From NCBI GenBank assembly GCA_013152695.1, contig JAADFV010000257.1, positions 1 to 20,986 of the forward strand: a stretch of DNA of 20,986 nucleotides, written 5' to 3'. Position 1 is the stretch's first letter. Every line of letters begins with the position of its first letter. Below the pieces are notes generated by a model that saw nothing but the letters and a program-made list of their open reading frames with translations, made no database searches and had not been told where the DNA came from. The position numbers and the translations under genes are program-made. Origin of the DNA: Chloroflexota bacterium. GTDB taxonomy: Bacteria > Chloroflexota > Anaerolineae > J102. This document shows, one piece after another, positions 12,931 through 20,605 of this stretch.

Positions 12931-15308
12931 TGGCCCAATTCACTCGTCGTCAATTTCTCAAACTTTCTGGCACTGCTGCTGGTGTGGCTGCAGTGGCCGG
13001 GGCCACGCCCGCGCTTCTAAAAAGGAATCCGAGCGTAGAGGCCGCTGCCTCTCAGTTTCAAACTTCGGGCGAGGACGTGATCGTCCCTACCGTCTGCTTG
13101 CTCTGCCCCAGTGGTTGCGGCATGCTGGCGCGAGTGGCGGATGGATATGTGGTGAAGATGGAAGGCAACCCAATGCATCCAATCAATCTGGGTGCCCTTT
13201 GTCCCAAAGGTCAGGCTGCCCCAGAGTTACTCTACAACCCTGATCGTCTGAAAGCGCCCCTGCAGCGCCAGGGTGAACGTGGCGCCGGTCAGTGGCAGGA
13301 AATCGGCTGGGATGAAGCCATTGCGGTCGTTGCCCAGCGTCTTAACGACTTAAGGGAAGCGGGCCGGCCGGAACAGGTGGCGCTGATGATGGGAGAAACC
13401 CGAGGTCAGCTTCGCTCTTTCTTTGAACGCTTCTTCCAGGCTGTAGGCTCTCCTAACGCGATTTCGCGGGATAGCCTCAACGTCGAAGGCGCCAAATTAG
13501 CGGCTTACTACACCCAGGGCATCTACAACTTCCCTTCCTACGATCTCGAAAACAGCAATTATATCCTCAGTTTTGGTGCTAACCTCCTGGAAGCAGGCCC
13601 TTGGGTGCAACGTACCATTGCCGGCTATGCCTTTATGCGACGGGGCCGCCCCACACGTGGAAAGGTCGTGATATTCGACCCTCGCCAGGGCGTTACCGGC
13701 TCCAAGGCTGATGAATGGATTCCCATCAAATCCGGTACCGATGCGGCTCTGGCGCTGGGCATTGCCCATGTCCTCATCAAAGCCGGTCTCATCGACTTCG
13801 AATTTGTGCACGAATACGGCTTTGGCTTCGAAGATTTCACCATCGACGGTGTCAAACACAAAGGGTTCAAGAACTTCGTTCTCGAAAACTATGACCCACG
13901 TAAAGTCGAAGAGGTGACGGGTGTGCCTGCTGCCACCATCTCCCGCCTTGCCGGTGAGTTTGCCAATAATCAACCAGGTGTGGCGATCCTGCCTGGCAAA
14001 GGTGGACTGCTCAACGGCAGTATCGGTGGCCTCTATGCGGGGATGGCCGTTCACATCCTCAATGCTCTCGTTGGCAATATCGACAAACGGGGCGGTGTGC
14101 AGACTCAGCGTTACATGCCCTGTACACCCTGGCCCGAGCTACCCCCGGATCCTCTGGCCGAGGCCGGCCGTCAACAAGAGCGTGTGGATGGCGCCGGTAC
14201 TTTCTTCACCCTCGCCCGCCATGCCTTTCAGGCCGTAGCCGAACGCGTCCTCGCCGGCAACCCGCTCGATACACTCTTTCTCTACGATGCCAACCCTGTT
14301 TTTGAAGCCCCGGGCGGAGAACATTTTGTCGAAGCTTTCCAAGATATCTCATTCATTGTCTCCTTTTCATCTTTTCTGGATGAATCCGCCCAGTACGCTG
14401 ATCTCATATTGCCAGAACCTTCCTTTTTGGAACGGTGGGAGGATGATCATATCGAAGGTTTGGGCTATCCCGGCATTGCCTTGCGCCAGCCGGTGATCGA
14501 GCCTCTCTACAACACCATGAACACCGCGGACTTCTTCCTCAAGGTGGCACAGGCCATGGGGGGTACTGTGGCCCAGGCTTTCCCCTGGACGAATTACGAA
14601 GAGGTGTTGCAATATCGCCTGCAAAACGTGGGTACCGACTGGGAGACACTGAAAGAGCTGGGGGTTTGGCTAACGCCCGCCTATTATTTCGCGCGTCGCG
14701 GCAGCAAGCGTTGGTTGCAGGAAGTGGTGGGAAGCGATCGACTCTCTGCTCCCCGAGATGGCCGATTCGATTTTTATGCTCGTGAGTTGGAATGTGCTCT
14801 CGAGGGTTTCGATAGCGAAACTTTGGCATCGATGGGTGTAGCAGCCTCAGCGACTACACTCTACCTTCCTCACTTCGAACCCCCAGTTTATGAGGCCACA
14901 GAAGCCGAATATCCTTTCCACCTCAATGTGATCACCCTCATGAGTCTGGGGCCTTTCAGCGCCGCCGCCAATATGCCCTCTCTCATGGAGATCAGTGGCA
15001 TGACCGTGGGGGAGAGCTGGCGGGGTTGGGTAGAAATGAATCCAGAAACCGCACGGGAACTGCATCTGAACCAGGATGATGAGGTGATTGTCGAAAGTCC
15101 CTTTGCTCGCGTACGAACCCGGCTCAAGCTTGTGCCTGGTCTTCGCCCCGACACCATCAATATGCCGTACAACTTTGGTCACACGGCAGTGGGACGTTAT
15201 GCCAAAGATAGGGGCGCCAACGGCCTCAGTCTCATGTCTGCTCGTAGTGAACCAGTCACTGGCTTGGCTGCCCTCACCAACACCCGTGTTCGTATCAAGC
15301 GAGCCTGA
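12930..15308 (+). CDS. Molybdopterin oxidoreductase (DMSO reductase/MopB superfamily) catalytic-type subunit, Tat-exported
   Basis: Starting at the ATG at 12930 (GGAGGG upstream), the 792-residue protein has a twin-arginine signal (TRRQFLKLSG). A [4Fe-4S] site follows at Cys56, 59, 63 and 91 (CLLCPSGCG, LCPKG), then the molybdopterin domains (GANLLEAGPWVQ, VVIFDPRQ, WIPIKSGTDAALALG) and the C-terminal dinucleotide-binding domain from about 660 (WVEMNPETARELHLNQDDEV). It groups by eye with Psr/Phs/Ttr-type enzymes and the ActB MopB domain. In Psr-type enzymes the metal-binding Cys lies in SPNxxxHxSxC; here the segment is GSPNAISRDSLN, so the ligand position is Asn184. The protein may lack the metal, use another residue, or act only as an electron conduit as in ActB. 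A TorD-like chaperone gene in the same operon favours cofactor loading. The substrate is unknown. Confidence 0.9.
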   Translation: MAQFTRRQFLKLSGTAAGVAAVAGATPALLKRNPSVEAAASQFQTSGEDVIVPTVCLLCPSGCGMLARVADGYVVKMEGNPMHPINLGALCPKGQAAPELLYNPDRLKAPLQRQGERGAGQWQEIGWDEAIAVVAQRLNDLREAGRPEQVALMMGETRGQLRSFFERFFQAVGSPNAISRDSLNVEGAKLAAYYTQGIYNFPSYDLENSNYILSFGANLLEAGPWVQRTIAGYAFMRRGRPTRGKVVIFDPRQGVTGSKADEWIPIKSGTDAALALGIAHVLIKAGLIDFEFVHEYGFGFEDFTIDGVKHKGFKNFVLENYDPRKVEEVTGVPAATISRLAGEFANNQPGVAILPGKGGLLNGSIGGLYAGMAVHILNALVGNIDKRGGVQTQRYMPCTPWPELPPDPLAEAGRQQERVDGAGTFFTLARHAFQAVAERVLAGNPLDTLFLYDANPVFEAPGGEHFVEAFQDISFIVSFSSFLDESAQYADLILPEPSFLERWEDDHIEGLGYPGIALRQPVIEPLYNTMNTADFFLKVAQAMGGTVAQAFPWTNYEEVLQYRLQNVGTDWETLKELGVWLTPAYYFARRGSKRWLQEVVGSDRLSAPRDGRFDFYARELECALEGFDSETLASMGVAASATTLYLPHFEPPVYEATEAEYPFHLNVITLMSLGPFSAAANMPSLMEISGMTVGESWRGWVEMNPETARELHLNQDDEVIVESPFARVRTRLKLVPGLRPDTINMPYNFGHTAVGRYAKDRGANGLSLMSARSEPVTGLAALTNTRVRIKRA

Positions 15309-15321
15309 GGAGAACATATCA

Positions 15322-16044
15322 ATGCCTAAATGGTCCATGGTTATCGATCTGGAAAAGTGCGTTGCCTGTCAAGGCTGCACCATCGCCTGCCGTTTCGAAA
15401 ACAACACACCGGCTGTTTCGCCGGAACTGGCCTGGCAGGGGCGAGAGATGCGTTGGAACGATGTTTTTCCTATGCCTCATCAAGAAGAAGGTGAGTATCC
15501 GAATACGAAGAGCGCCTATCTTCCCCGCCCCTGTATGCACTGTGAAAACCCTCCCTGCATTAAAGTGTGTCCTGTACAAGCCACCTTTATCGACGAAGAG
15601 GGCCTGGTGCGCCAGAATTATGCCCGCTGCATTGGCTGTCGCTATTGTACGGTCGCCTGTCCTTATGGTGTGCGCTACTTCAACTGGCTTGCGCCAGAGT
15701 TCGATGCGACCCTGATCCAGCACCTCAATCCCGATAAAATCGAAGGTCCTGGCGATCTGGAAGGGCCGGCTGTGCGCCCCAAGGGCGTGGTGGAAAAATG
15801 TACTTACTGTGTTCATCGCCTGACAAAAGCTCGCGCCAGGGCTAAGGCCGAAAATCGGGATTTTCGTGCCGATGAATACGTTCCCGCCTGTGTTCAGACT
15901 TGCACCGGTAAAGCCCGTTATTTCGGTGATATCGATGATCCTGACAGCACCGTTTCCCAACTGGATAAAAGTGAACGGGCTTTCCGTCTGTTGGAAGAAG
16001 TCGGTACCTATCCCAAGACCATCTATCTCCAGGAAGGTAAATAA
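15322..16044 (+). CDS. Iron-sulfur subunit with four [4Fe-4S] clusters (PsrB/DmsB/NrfC type)
   Basis: The ATG at 15322 has GAGGAG about 9 nt upstream; the longer open frame from 15088 lies inside the molybdopterin gene. The 240-residue protein carries 16 Cys in four groups: 13/16/19/23, 71/74/79/83, 103/106/109/113 and 160/163/190/194. This is the full set for four cubane clusters, as in PsrB, DmsB and NrfC. It has no signal peptide, so it probably crosses the membrane folded with the Tat-exported MopB subunit, as is known for this family. It would carry electrons between the MopB subunit and the quinone- and cytochrome-facing parts of the complex. It lies 13 bp after the MopB stop and 2 bp before the membrane subunit. 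In Alternative Complex III this domain is fused to the MopB part (ActB); here it is a separate gene. Confidence 0.92.
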   Translation: MPKWSMVIDLEKCVACQGCTIACRFENNTPAVSPELAWQGREMRWNDVFPMPHQEEGEYPNTKSAYLPRPCMHCENPPCIKVCPVQATFIDEEGLVRQNYARCIGCRYCTVACPYGVRYFNWLAPEFDATLIQHLNPDKIEGPGDLEGPAVRPKGVVEKCTYCVHRLTKARARAKAENRDFRADEYVPACVQTCTGKARYFGDIDDPDSTVSQLDKSERAFRLLEEVGTYPKTIYLQEGK

Positions 16045-16046
16045 GC

Positions 16047-17639
16047 ATGTTACGTATCAAAAGAGAGGATAGACAAGCCTTACTGGATCCCATGTTTCGG
16101 GCTGGGCGCGGTTTCTATCTGTTAATCGGGGTCCTGATTTTGATCATGGTTTGGGGACTGGTTATGTACATACGCCAGGTCGTCTTTGGTTTGGGGCTTA
16201 CCGGCATGGATCGGCCTGCTTATTGGGGTCTGTACATGGTCAATTTCATTTTCTTCATCGGCATCAGCCATGCCGGCACCCTTATCTCGGCCATTTTACG
16301 TGTAACCCAGGCAGAATGGCGACGTCCCATCACTCGTATTGCCGAGGCAATCACTGCCTTTGCCCTAGTCGTTGGAACTCTACAGATTCTGTTCGATCTT
16401 GGGCGTCCCGATCGCTTGCTCTATCTTTTCCGCTTCGGTCGTCTGCAATCACCGTTATTATGGGATGCCGTCGCTGTGACGGCTTATTTCCTGGGCAGCC
16501 TTACCTATCTTTACCTGCCCATTATTCCCGATGCGGCACTATTGCGCGACAATCTGCCGGCAGGTGTACGCGCCTGGCGGCGCCGTCTTTACACGATAAT
16601 GGCTTTAGGCTGGCGAGGCAACCGCACGCAGTGGTTGCGCCTGGAGAAGACGATTGCCGTGATGGCGGTATTGATCATCCCCGTCGCTGTATCGGTTCAT
16701 ACCGTCATCTCCTGGATTTTGGCCACGACGGTACAGCCCGGTTGGCATAGTACGGTGTTTGGGCCCTATTTTGTAGTGGGAGCCATTTTCTCGGGTATCG
16801 GCGCTCTCTTTATTGCCATGACGGCCGTTCGCCGCGTGATGCACCTCGAAGCTTATATCACCGAACGCCAGTACCGCAATCTCGGCTACATCTTTATCAC
16901 CATGTCGGCCATCTGGTTCTATTTCACTTATGCCGAACACATGACCCTTGCTGCCGGCCAGCTAGAGGCAGAATTTCCGGTGTTGGCCAGTAAGTTGTGG
17001 GGACCCTTTAGCTTCTCCTTCTGGTCGATGGTTGTGATTATGGTCGTGGCCTTTGTCGTGCTGGTTTTCCCCCAATTAACGCCTTCTTCCTGGCAGAGAT
17101 TGCGCGTATTTCGACCCCGTTTTGCCTTGAGTAGCGGCGTGGTCTCTCTTGCGGCCATTCTTCTTTTACAGATACCGCAAGCCCTGGGCGTTACTGCTGG
17201 CGTCTTGCCTGGCTTACCCACTACTGCCTTACGGCTTGTTGCCGGTACTTTTGGTATCGGAGCACTCCTGAGCATTCTGCCCTGGCTGAAAAGTCATATT
17301 GTCGATGCCATGGTGATTGCTTCTGGTTTCGTGGTGGTGGGGATGTGGCTGGAGCGCTGGAATATTGTCGTTCCAACCATGGTGCATCCTCGTTTGATGC
17401 CCGTTAGTTGGTACACTCCCACCCTAACAGAATGGTCATTATTTGCAGCTTCCGTGGCTCTGTTTGTCTTCCTATTCGTGATCTTTTTCAAACTTTTCCC
17501 TGCCGTATCGGTTTGGGAGGTACGAGAAGGTCGGGTTATCGATGATAGTCAGGCCAGTGCCCGCTCACCCATGCCCGAACCCTCTCTTCCCAGCGGCGGT
17601 ATGCAGCCTGCTTTTGGTGATAACGAACCCACTTATTGA
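16047..17639 (+). CDS. NrfD/PsrC-family integral membrane subunit, ActC-like
   Basis: This 530-residue protein has about 10 or more TM segments. The N-terminal part shows the sequence typical of ActC-like NrfD proteins: LTGMDRPAYWGLYMVNF (51-67), FFIGISHAGTLISAILR (69-85), then TQAEWRRPITR and DLGRPDRL (117-124). His75 in ISHAGT lies where quinol-site residues are found in this family. ActC proteins usually read HLGRPW; here it is FDLGRPD, with Asp117. The length and TM count match ActC/ActF better than the 8-TM PsrC of Thermus. The C-terminal tail (about 490-530) is soluble, Pro/Ser-rich and less conserved. It starts 2 bp after the FeS gene. The expected job is to exchange electrons between the quinone pool and the FeS subunit, perhaps with proton movement; the direction of flow is not visible. 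Confidence 0.88.
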   Translation: MLRIKREDRQALLDPMFRAGRGFYLLIGVLILIMVWGLVMYIRQVVFGLGLTGMDRPAYWGLYMVNFIFFIGISHAGTLISAILRVTQAEWRRPITRIAEAITAFALVVGTLQILFDLGRPDRLLYLFRFGRLQSPLLWDAVAVTAYFLGSLTYLYLPIIPDAALLRDNLPAGVRAWRRRLYTIMALGWRGNRTQWLRLEKTIAVMAVLIIPVAVSVHTVISWILATTVQPGWHSTVFGPYFVVGAIFSGIGALFIAMTAVRRVMHLEAYITERQYRNLGYIFITMSAIWFYFTYAEHMTLAAGQLEAEFPVLASKLWGPFSFSFWSMVVIMVVAFVVLVFPQLTPSSWQRLRVFRPRFALSSGVVSLAAILLLQIPQALGVTAGVLPGLPTTALRLVAGTFGIGALLSILPWLKSHIVDAMVIASGFVVVGMWLERWNIVVPTMVHPRLMPVSWYTPTLTEWSLFAASVALFVFLFVIFFKLFPAVSVWEVREGRVIDDSQASARSPMPEPSLPSGGMQPAFGDNEPTY

Positions 17640-17656
17640 CCTGCGGAGTTACTTTT

Positions 17657-17872
17657 ATGAATTTTCCCCTGGATAATCCTTTTTATCAGTTTATCTACCA
17701 ATTACTGAACACGGCCGGCATTGGTGGTCTCATCGTCGCTGCAGAAGCGTTTTTCATTATCATTGCTGTTGCCCTCAGCCTGCGCAGCATTGTGCTCGGT
17801 GCCCGTGCTGATGAGCTCGAAACTTACGCCTATCCCACACCGGCATTACACCAACATGGTCGAGATGACTAA
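17657..17872 (+). CDS. Small single-TM protein of the complex operon
   Basis: From the ATG at 17657 (CGGAG 9 nt upstream) the product has 71 residues. These are a short N-terminal segment rich in aromatic residues and Asn, one strong TM helix at about 23-46, and a polar C-terminal tail ending in HQHGRDD. I do not recognise a family. Its place between the NrfD/ActC-type subunit (17 bp upstream) and the chaperone gene (16 bp downstream), with good ribosome binding sites on both sides, suggests a small accessory subunit. Small TM subunits are known in Alternative Complex III and in quinol-linked enzymes generally. Sequence alone does not prove membership in the complex. Confidence 0.72.
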   Translation: MNFPLDNPFYQFIYQLLNTAGIGGLIVAAEAFFIIIAVALSLRSIVLGARADELETYAYPTPALHQHGRDD

Positions 17873-17888
17873 GTGAGGGGTGGCAGCA

Positions 17889-18908
17889 ATGCGGAAAAGT
17901 GCACAACGGCACGACGAAATTATGTCTCGAGCTCTGGTTCTGGATGCTTTGGCGCAGGCCTTGAGCGATCCCGCGATCATGGCCGGTGCCCCCACGAGCT
18001 CGCCGCTGGCCGAGGCTTTGAAGCAGGTCGCTCCATTTCTCGGTTCTGCAGCCTGCCGGCGTGCGCTGTTTGCTCTGGCTGAATTGCCATCCCTTGAAAC
18101 AGAGGTTCTCCAACATCATTTCGAAGCGTTGATAACAGAAGCTCAAGGGCAACCTCTCCCGCTTTACGAATCGTTGGCCCTTAATGGTCGCCTTATGGGT
18201 GCGGCTGCTCAGGAAGTAGCACGTATTTATCGCCAGTATGGCCTGGAACCGGATGGTGAACTACCCGATGCAGCCAGTGTGGAACTGGCTTTTTTGGCGT
18301 TTCTCGTGGAAGCGGAAGCCGAGGCTCATCTTTTAGGTGCAACTGCAGAAGCACAACGGCTGCGTCAAGAGCAACACCAATTCCTCAATGAGCATGTGTT
18401 GGCCTGGTTACCGCTCGTAGGCCGGGCTCTGAGCAAGACCGGCGAGCCCCATTGGGTGATGTTAGGACATCTTTTGGAAGACTTTCTCAGAGAAGAGCAA
18501 GTGCGGGTTCTGGTCGATGATCGGGGTGAGAAAGTGGCCAGGGTACCTTTTATTGCCGAGGCAGAGAAGTGTGGTCTTTGTGGCTTCTGCGTGCAGATTT
18601 GCCCCCCGGCCGCTTTGTGGATTTCTGAGAATGCGGAAGTTACGGCGTTGCTACTGACGCCGGAACGCTGCCTTGACTGCGGCAAGTGCCTGCCCGTCTG
18701 TCCTGACCATGCTCTGCAAATGGTTCCCCGACCGGCGAACGTGGCCCCGACCGTGATTCTACGAGAATCGCCGCGAGCCCACTGTCCCCGATGTGGCGCT
18801 GCTACTGTCAGTCAGGTGGAATTGGATTTCGTATTGACGAGCATCGAGGCTGATGCCGGCATGCAATATCGCCTAAGCCTGTGTGGAAGTTGTAAGGGAT
18901 TAGTTTAA
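17889..18908 (+). CDS. TorD-like chaperone fused to a 2[4Fe-4S] ferredoxin and a zinc-ribbon-like tail
   Basis: From the ATG at 17889 (GAGGGG upstream) the protein has 339 residues and no signal peptide. Residues about 12-205 are helical and match the TorD/DmsD/NarJ chaperone pattern: PLYESLALNGRLMG at 91-104, LPDAASVELAFLAFLVEAEA at 125-144 and QFLNEHVLAWLPLVGRAL at 164-181. Such chaperones bind the Tat signal of molybdoenzymes and help insert the cofactor. Residues 228-271 carry two CxxCxxCxxxCP motifs (Cys 228/231/234/238 and 261/264/267/271), a bacterial-type ferredoxin. The end has CPRC (299-302) and CGSC (332-335), a probable zinc ribbon. The fusion suggests cofactor insertion coupled to a redox step or to FeS-dependent recognition. 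It ends the operon and should serve the MopB subunit encoded upstream. Confidence 0.85.
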   Translation: MRKSAQRHDEIMSRALVLDALAQALSDPAIMAGAPTSSPLAEALKQVAPFLGSAACRRALFALAELPSLETEVLQHHFEALITEAQGQPLPLYESLALNGRLMGAAAQEVARIYRQYGLEPDGELPDAASVELAFLAFLVEAEAEAHLLGATAEAQRLRQEQHQFLNEHVLAWLPLVGRALSKTGEPHWVMLGHLLEDFLREEQVRVLVDDRGEKVARVPFIAEAEKCGLCGFCVQICPPAALWISENAEVTALLLTPERCLDCGKCLPVCPDHALQMVPRPANVAPTVILRESPRAHCPRCGAATVSQVELDFVLTSIEADAGMQYRLSLCGSCKGLV

Positions 18909-19060
18909 TCGGGTGAGGCGCGGGAGAAAGAGCAGTAATTCCTTAACCTGATTCGCTCTCTTCTGGCTGAGAGGTGTATACTCAGAGCGCTGTGCAATAG
19001 GTTATTTGCGAAATAATATTGCCTGGCAGAATTTTGTTGACCACTTTCAGGAGATGAACC

Positions 19061-19729
19061 ATGTTCAATCAGGAAGATGTCGCAGAAATGCTCAGAGGGA
19101 TCGAGAGACTCAATACGAGTATGGGGATCTTTGCGTTGCTCATTCCACTCATTTTTACCGTTGTCGTTCTGGGGTTGCTTTGGTATTGTTACAAGTCTCC
19201 TGGGCGTAAAAGAAGCAGTGCCCTGATGGCAGCTCTTGCTATCATTTATATCTTTTCGGGAGCAACAATTTACGCGGGGAAAAAGGAAATGGGAGATACC
19301 ATGGCCTTGATGGGTGCCATTGCTCTGTGGTTTGTCGCCCTACTCCTGCTGTTGGATGCCTATTTTCATTGGACGGAGGTACGCTGGCCGGAGCGAAGAG
19401 ATCTCAGGCTACTTTCCCTATTCTTGATGGCGGCTGGTATTTTTCTCTATCCGATCCTGGAAGTGGCGCTTGGATTTACCTGGCCCGGCATGGTGTTATT
19501 TGGTGCCGAATGCCCAACGACCATTTTTCTGATTGGACTGTTGATCGGTAGTATCCCCAAGGTGAACAAGCCCCTCTTCGTTATCGTTTCCCTCAATGCA
19601 ATGGCTACCGGATTCTCCGTAGCGATGAATGGCGCCCCCTTTGATTATCTTTATGCTTTTGCCGGTGTTGCGGGCATGGCTATGATCATCAGATATTTTG
19701 CCGTAATTTTCTTACACCGCAGTGCCTAA
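19061..19729 (+). CDS. DUF6064-like polytopic membrane protein
   Basis: This 222-residue protein has a short amphipathic N-terminus and about six to seven TM segments. The segment WPGMVLFGAECPTTIF (141-156), followed by a hydrophobic helix and KPLF, and the NGAPFDYLY loop (190-198) resemble my recollection of DUF6064 proteins, which share a CPTTIF core. The function of that family is unknown. AGGAG lies 8 nt before the ATG. It is 152 bp after the chaperone gene, so it probably has its own promoter; TTGCGA at 19006 with CAGAAT at 19027 is only a poor candidate. No metal or heme motif is evident. A link to the upstream complex is not supported beyond proximity. Confidence 0.7.
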   Translation: MFNQEDVAEMLRGIERLNTSMGIFALLIPLIFTVVVLGLLWYCYKSPGRKRSSALMAALAIIYIFSGATIYAGKKEMGDTMALMGAIALWFVALLLLLDAYFHWTEVRWPERRDLRLLSLFLMAAGIFLYPILEVALGFTWPGMVLFGAECPTTIFLIGLLIGSIPKVNKPLFVIVSLNAMATGFSVAMNGAPFDYLYAFAGVAGMAMIIRYFAVIFLHRSA

Positions 19730-19734
19730 ACTGA

Positions 19735-19769
19735 CAAAAATAGGGTACAGCCGCAGAGCGGCCATACCC
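19735..19769 (-). terminator. Intrinsic terminator of the rubrerythrin gene
   Basis: GGGTA (19743-19747) pairs with TACCC (19765-19769), and GCCGC (19750-19754) pairs with GCGGC (19758-19762), with a symmetric 2x2 internal loop (CA/CA) between the helices and an AGA loop. On the minus strand the hairpin is followed by TATTTTTGTC, a good T tract. It lies only 13 bp beyond the plus-strand DUF6064-like stop and may also affect that transcript. Confidence 0.72.
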
Positions 19770-19821
19770 ATGGGAGGAGAAAGATGTGTGGGTTGGGGAG
19801 AGATATCGGGCCGGGAACGGC

Positions 19822-20319
19822 CTAAATCTGGACGAATTTGCTGGGTTTTGTGCCGCAAATGGGGCAGGGATCGCTAGGTTTGCCAAACTCGATGTAGCCG
19901 CAGACGGGACAGAGGTAGAATTCGGTTTCGCTGAGATCTTCGCCACGCAATGCTGCTTCTAGGGCCAGCTGATAAAGCTGGGCGTGCACCTCTTCGGCTT
20001 TTACGGCGTAGCCGAACATGCGCTTGGCAGGATGTCCCTCTGCCTGGGCCTGTTCGAGCATGGGGGGATACATTTCGGTGTATTCGTAGGTTTCACCATC
20101 GATCGCAGCCTGCAGGTTTTCTGCCAGGTTCCCAACGGCCTTCATGGCCTTGAGATGGCCTTCAGCATGAATCCGTTCTGCTTCGGCTGTGGTACGGAAC
20201 AAGCGGGCAATATTGGGGAAACCTTCCCGTTCTGCTTGTTTGGCAAAAGCAAGGTATTTCTGATTGGCCTGGCTTTCGCCGGCGAACGCATCTTTGAGAT
20301 TATCGTATGTATTAGGCAT
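19822..20319 (-). CDS. rbr: Rubrerythrin
   Basis: The ATG at 20319 has a strong GGAGG 8 nt upstream; the longer open frame to 20421 is not needed. The 165-residue protein has the rubrerythrin order. An N-terminal four-helix diiron domain has Glu14 (AGESQANQKY), Glu48/His51 (ERIHAEGH), Glu79/Glu82 and Glu109/His112 (AEEVHAQ). A C-terminal rubredoxin-like domain has Cys137/140 and Cys152/155. This is a cytoplasmic non-heme iron peroxidase that removes hydrogen peroxide in anaerobes and microaerophiles, using electrons passed through the rubredoxin site. It is a single-gene unit with its own candidate promoter and terminator. Its presence fits an organism sensitive to oxygen or living at its edge. 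Confidence 0.95.
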   Translation of the reverse strand: MPNTYDNLKDAFAGESQANQKYLAFAKQAEREGFPNIARLFRTTAEAERIHAEGHLKAMKAVGNLAENLQAAIDGETYEYTEMYPPMLEQAQAEGHPAKRMFGYAVKAEEVHAQLYQLALEAALRGEDLSETEFYLCPVCGYIEFGKPSDPCPICGTKPSKFVQI

Positions 20320-20372
20320 AAAGGCCTCCTTTTTACAATGAGTGGTGAGAATTCGTGAGATGCACTCTCTGT

Positions 20373-20401
20373 ACAATAACAAAACGAGATAAGATTTGCA
20401 A
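20373..20401 (-). promoter_or_regulatory. Candidate promoter of the rubrerythrin gene
   Basis: On the minus strand TTGCAA (20396-20401) and TATTGT (20373-20378) are separated by exactly 17 nt. They match the sigma-70 -35 and -10 boxes at 4 of 6 bases each, about 55 nt before the rubrerythrin start. Just upstream, near 20400-20415, ATGA-N6-TCAT forms a small dyad that could be an operator for a peroxide or metal regulator; this is weak. Confidence 0.45.
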
Positions 20402-20544
20402 TGACATTGATCATAGCCCAACCATTGACCTCCTTCACACCAATCACTGAGATCATTTCCTTTTGCATGTCTTGCCTATTTTATTGTTTACACAACGTTC
20501 GTGGTATTGGCCCCTGAGCTAGAAATGTTCGTGGGAGCAGGAAG

Positions 20545-20601
20545 CAGGCGAGCGCAGGAATTGCTCGCCTGGCCCTGGGCTGATAAACCAGGACCAGGCG
20601 A
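20545..20601 (-). terminator. Overlapping hairpins downstream of the Thr/Pro-rich gene, possible terminator
   Basis: CAGGCGAGC (20545-20553) pairs perfectly with GCTCGCCTG (20563-20571) around a 9-nt loop. The middle arm (20565-20572, TCGCCTGG) can instead pair with CCAGGCGA at 20594-20601. The minus-strand Thr/Pro-rich gene ends at 20606, just before these stems. There is no T-rich tract, so ordinary intrinsic termination is uncertain. Confidence 0.4.
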
Positions 20602-20605
20602 TGAT

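Noticed and set aside
15088..15321. N-terminal extension of the iron-sulfur subunit
   Set aside because: This in-frame extension overlaps the end of the molybdopterin gene and has no domain features. The ATG at 15322 has a clear ribosome site and starts exactly at the family's usual N-terminus.
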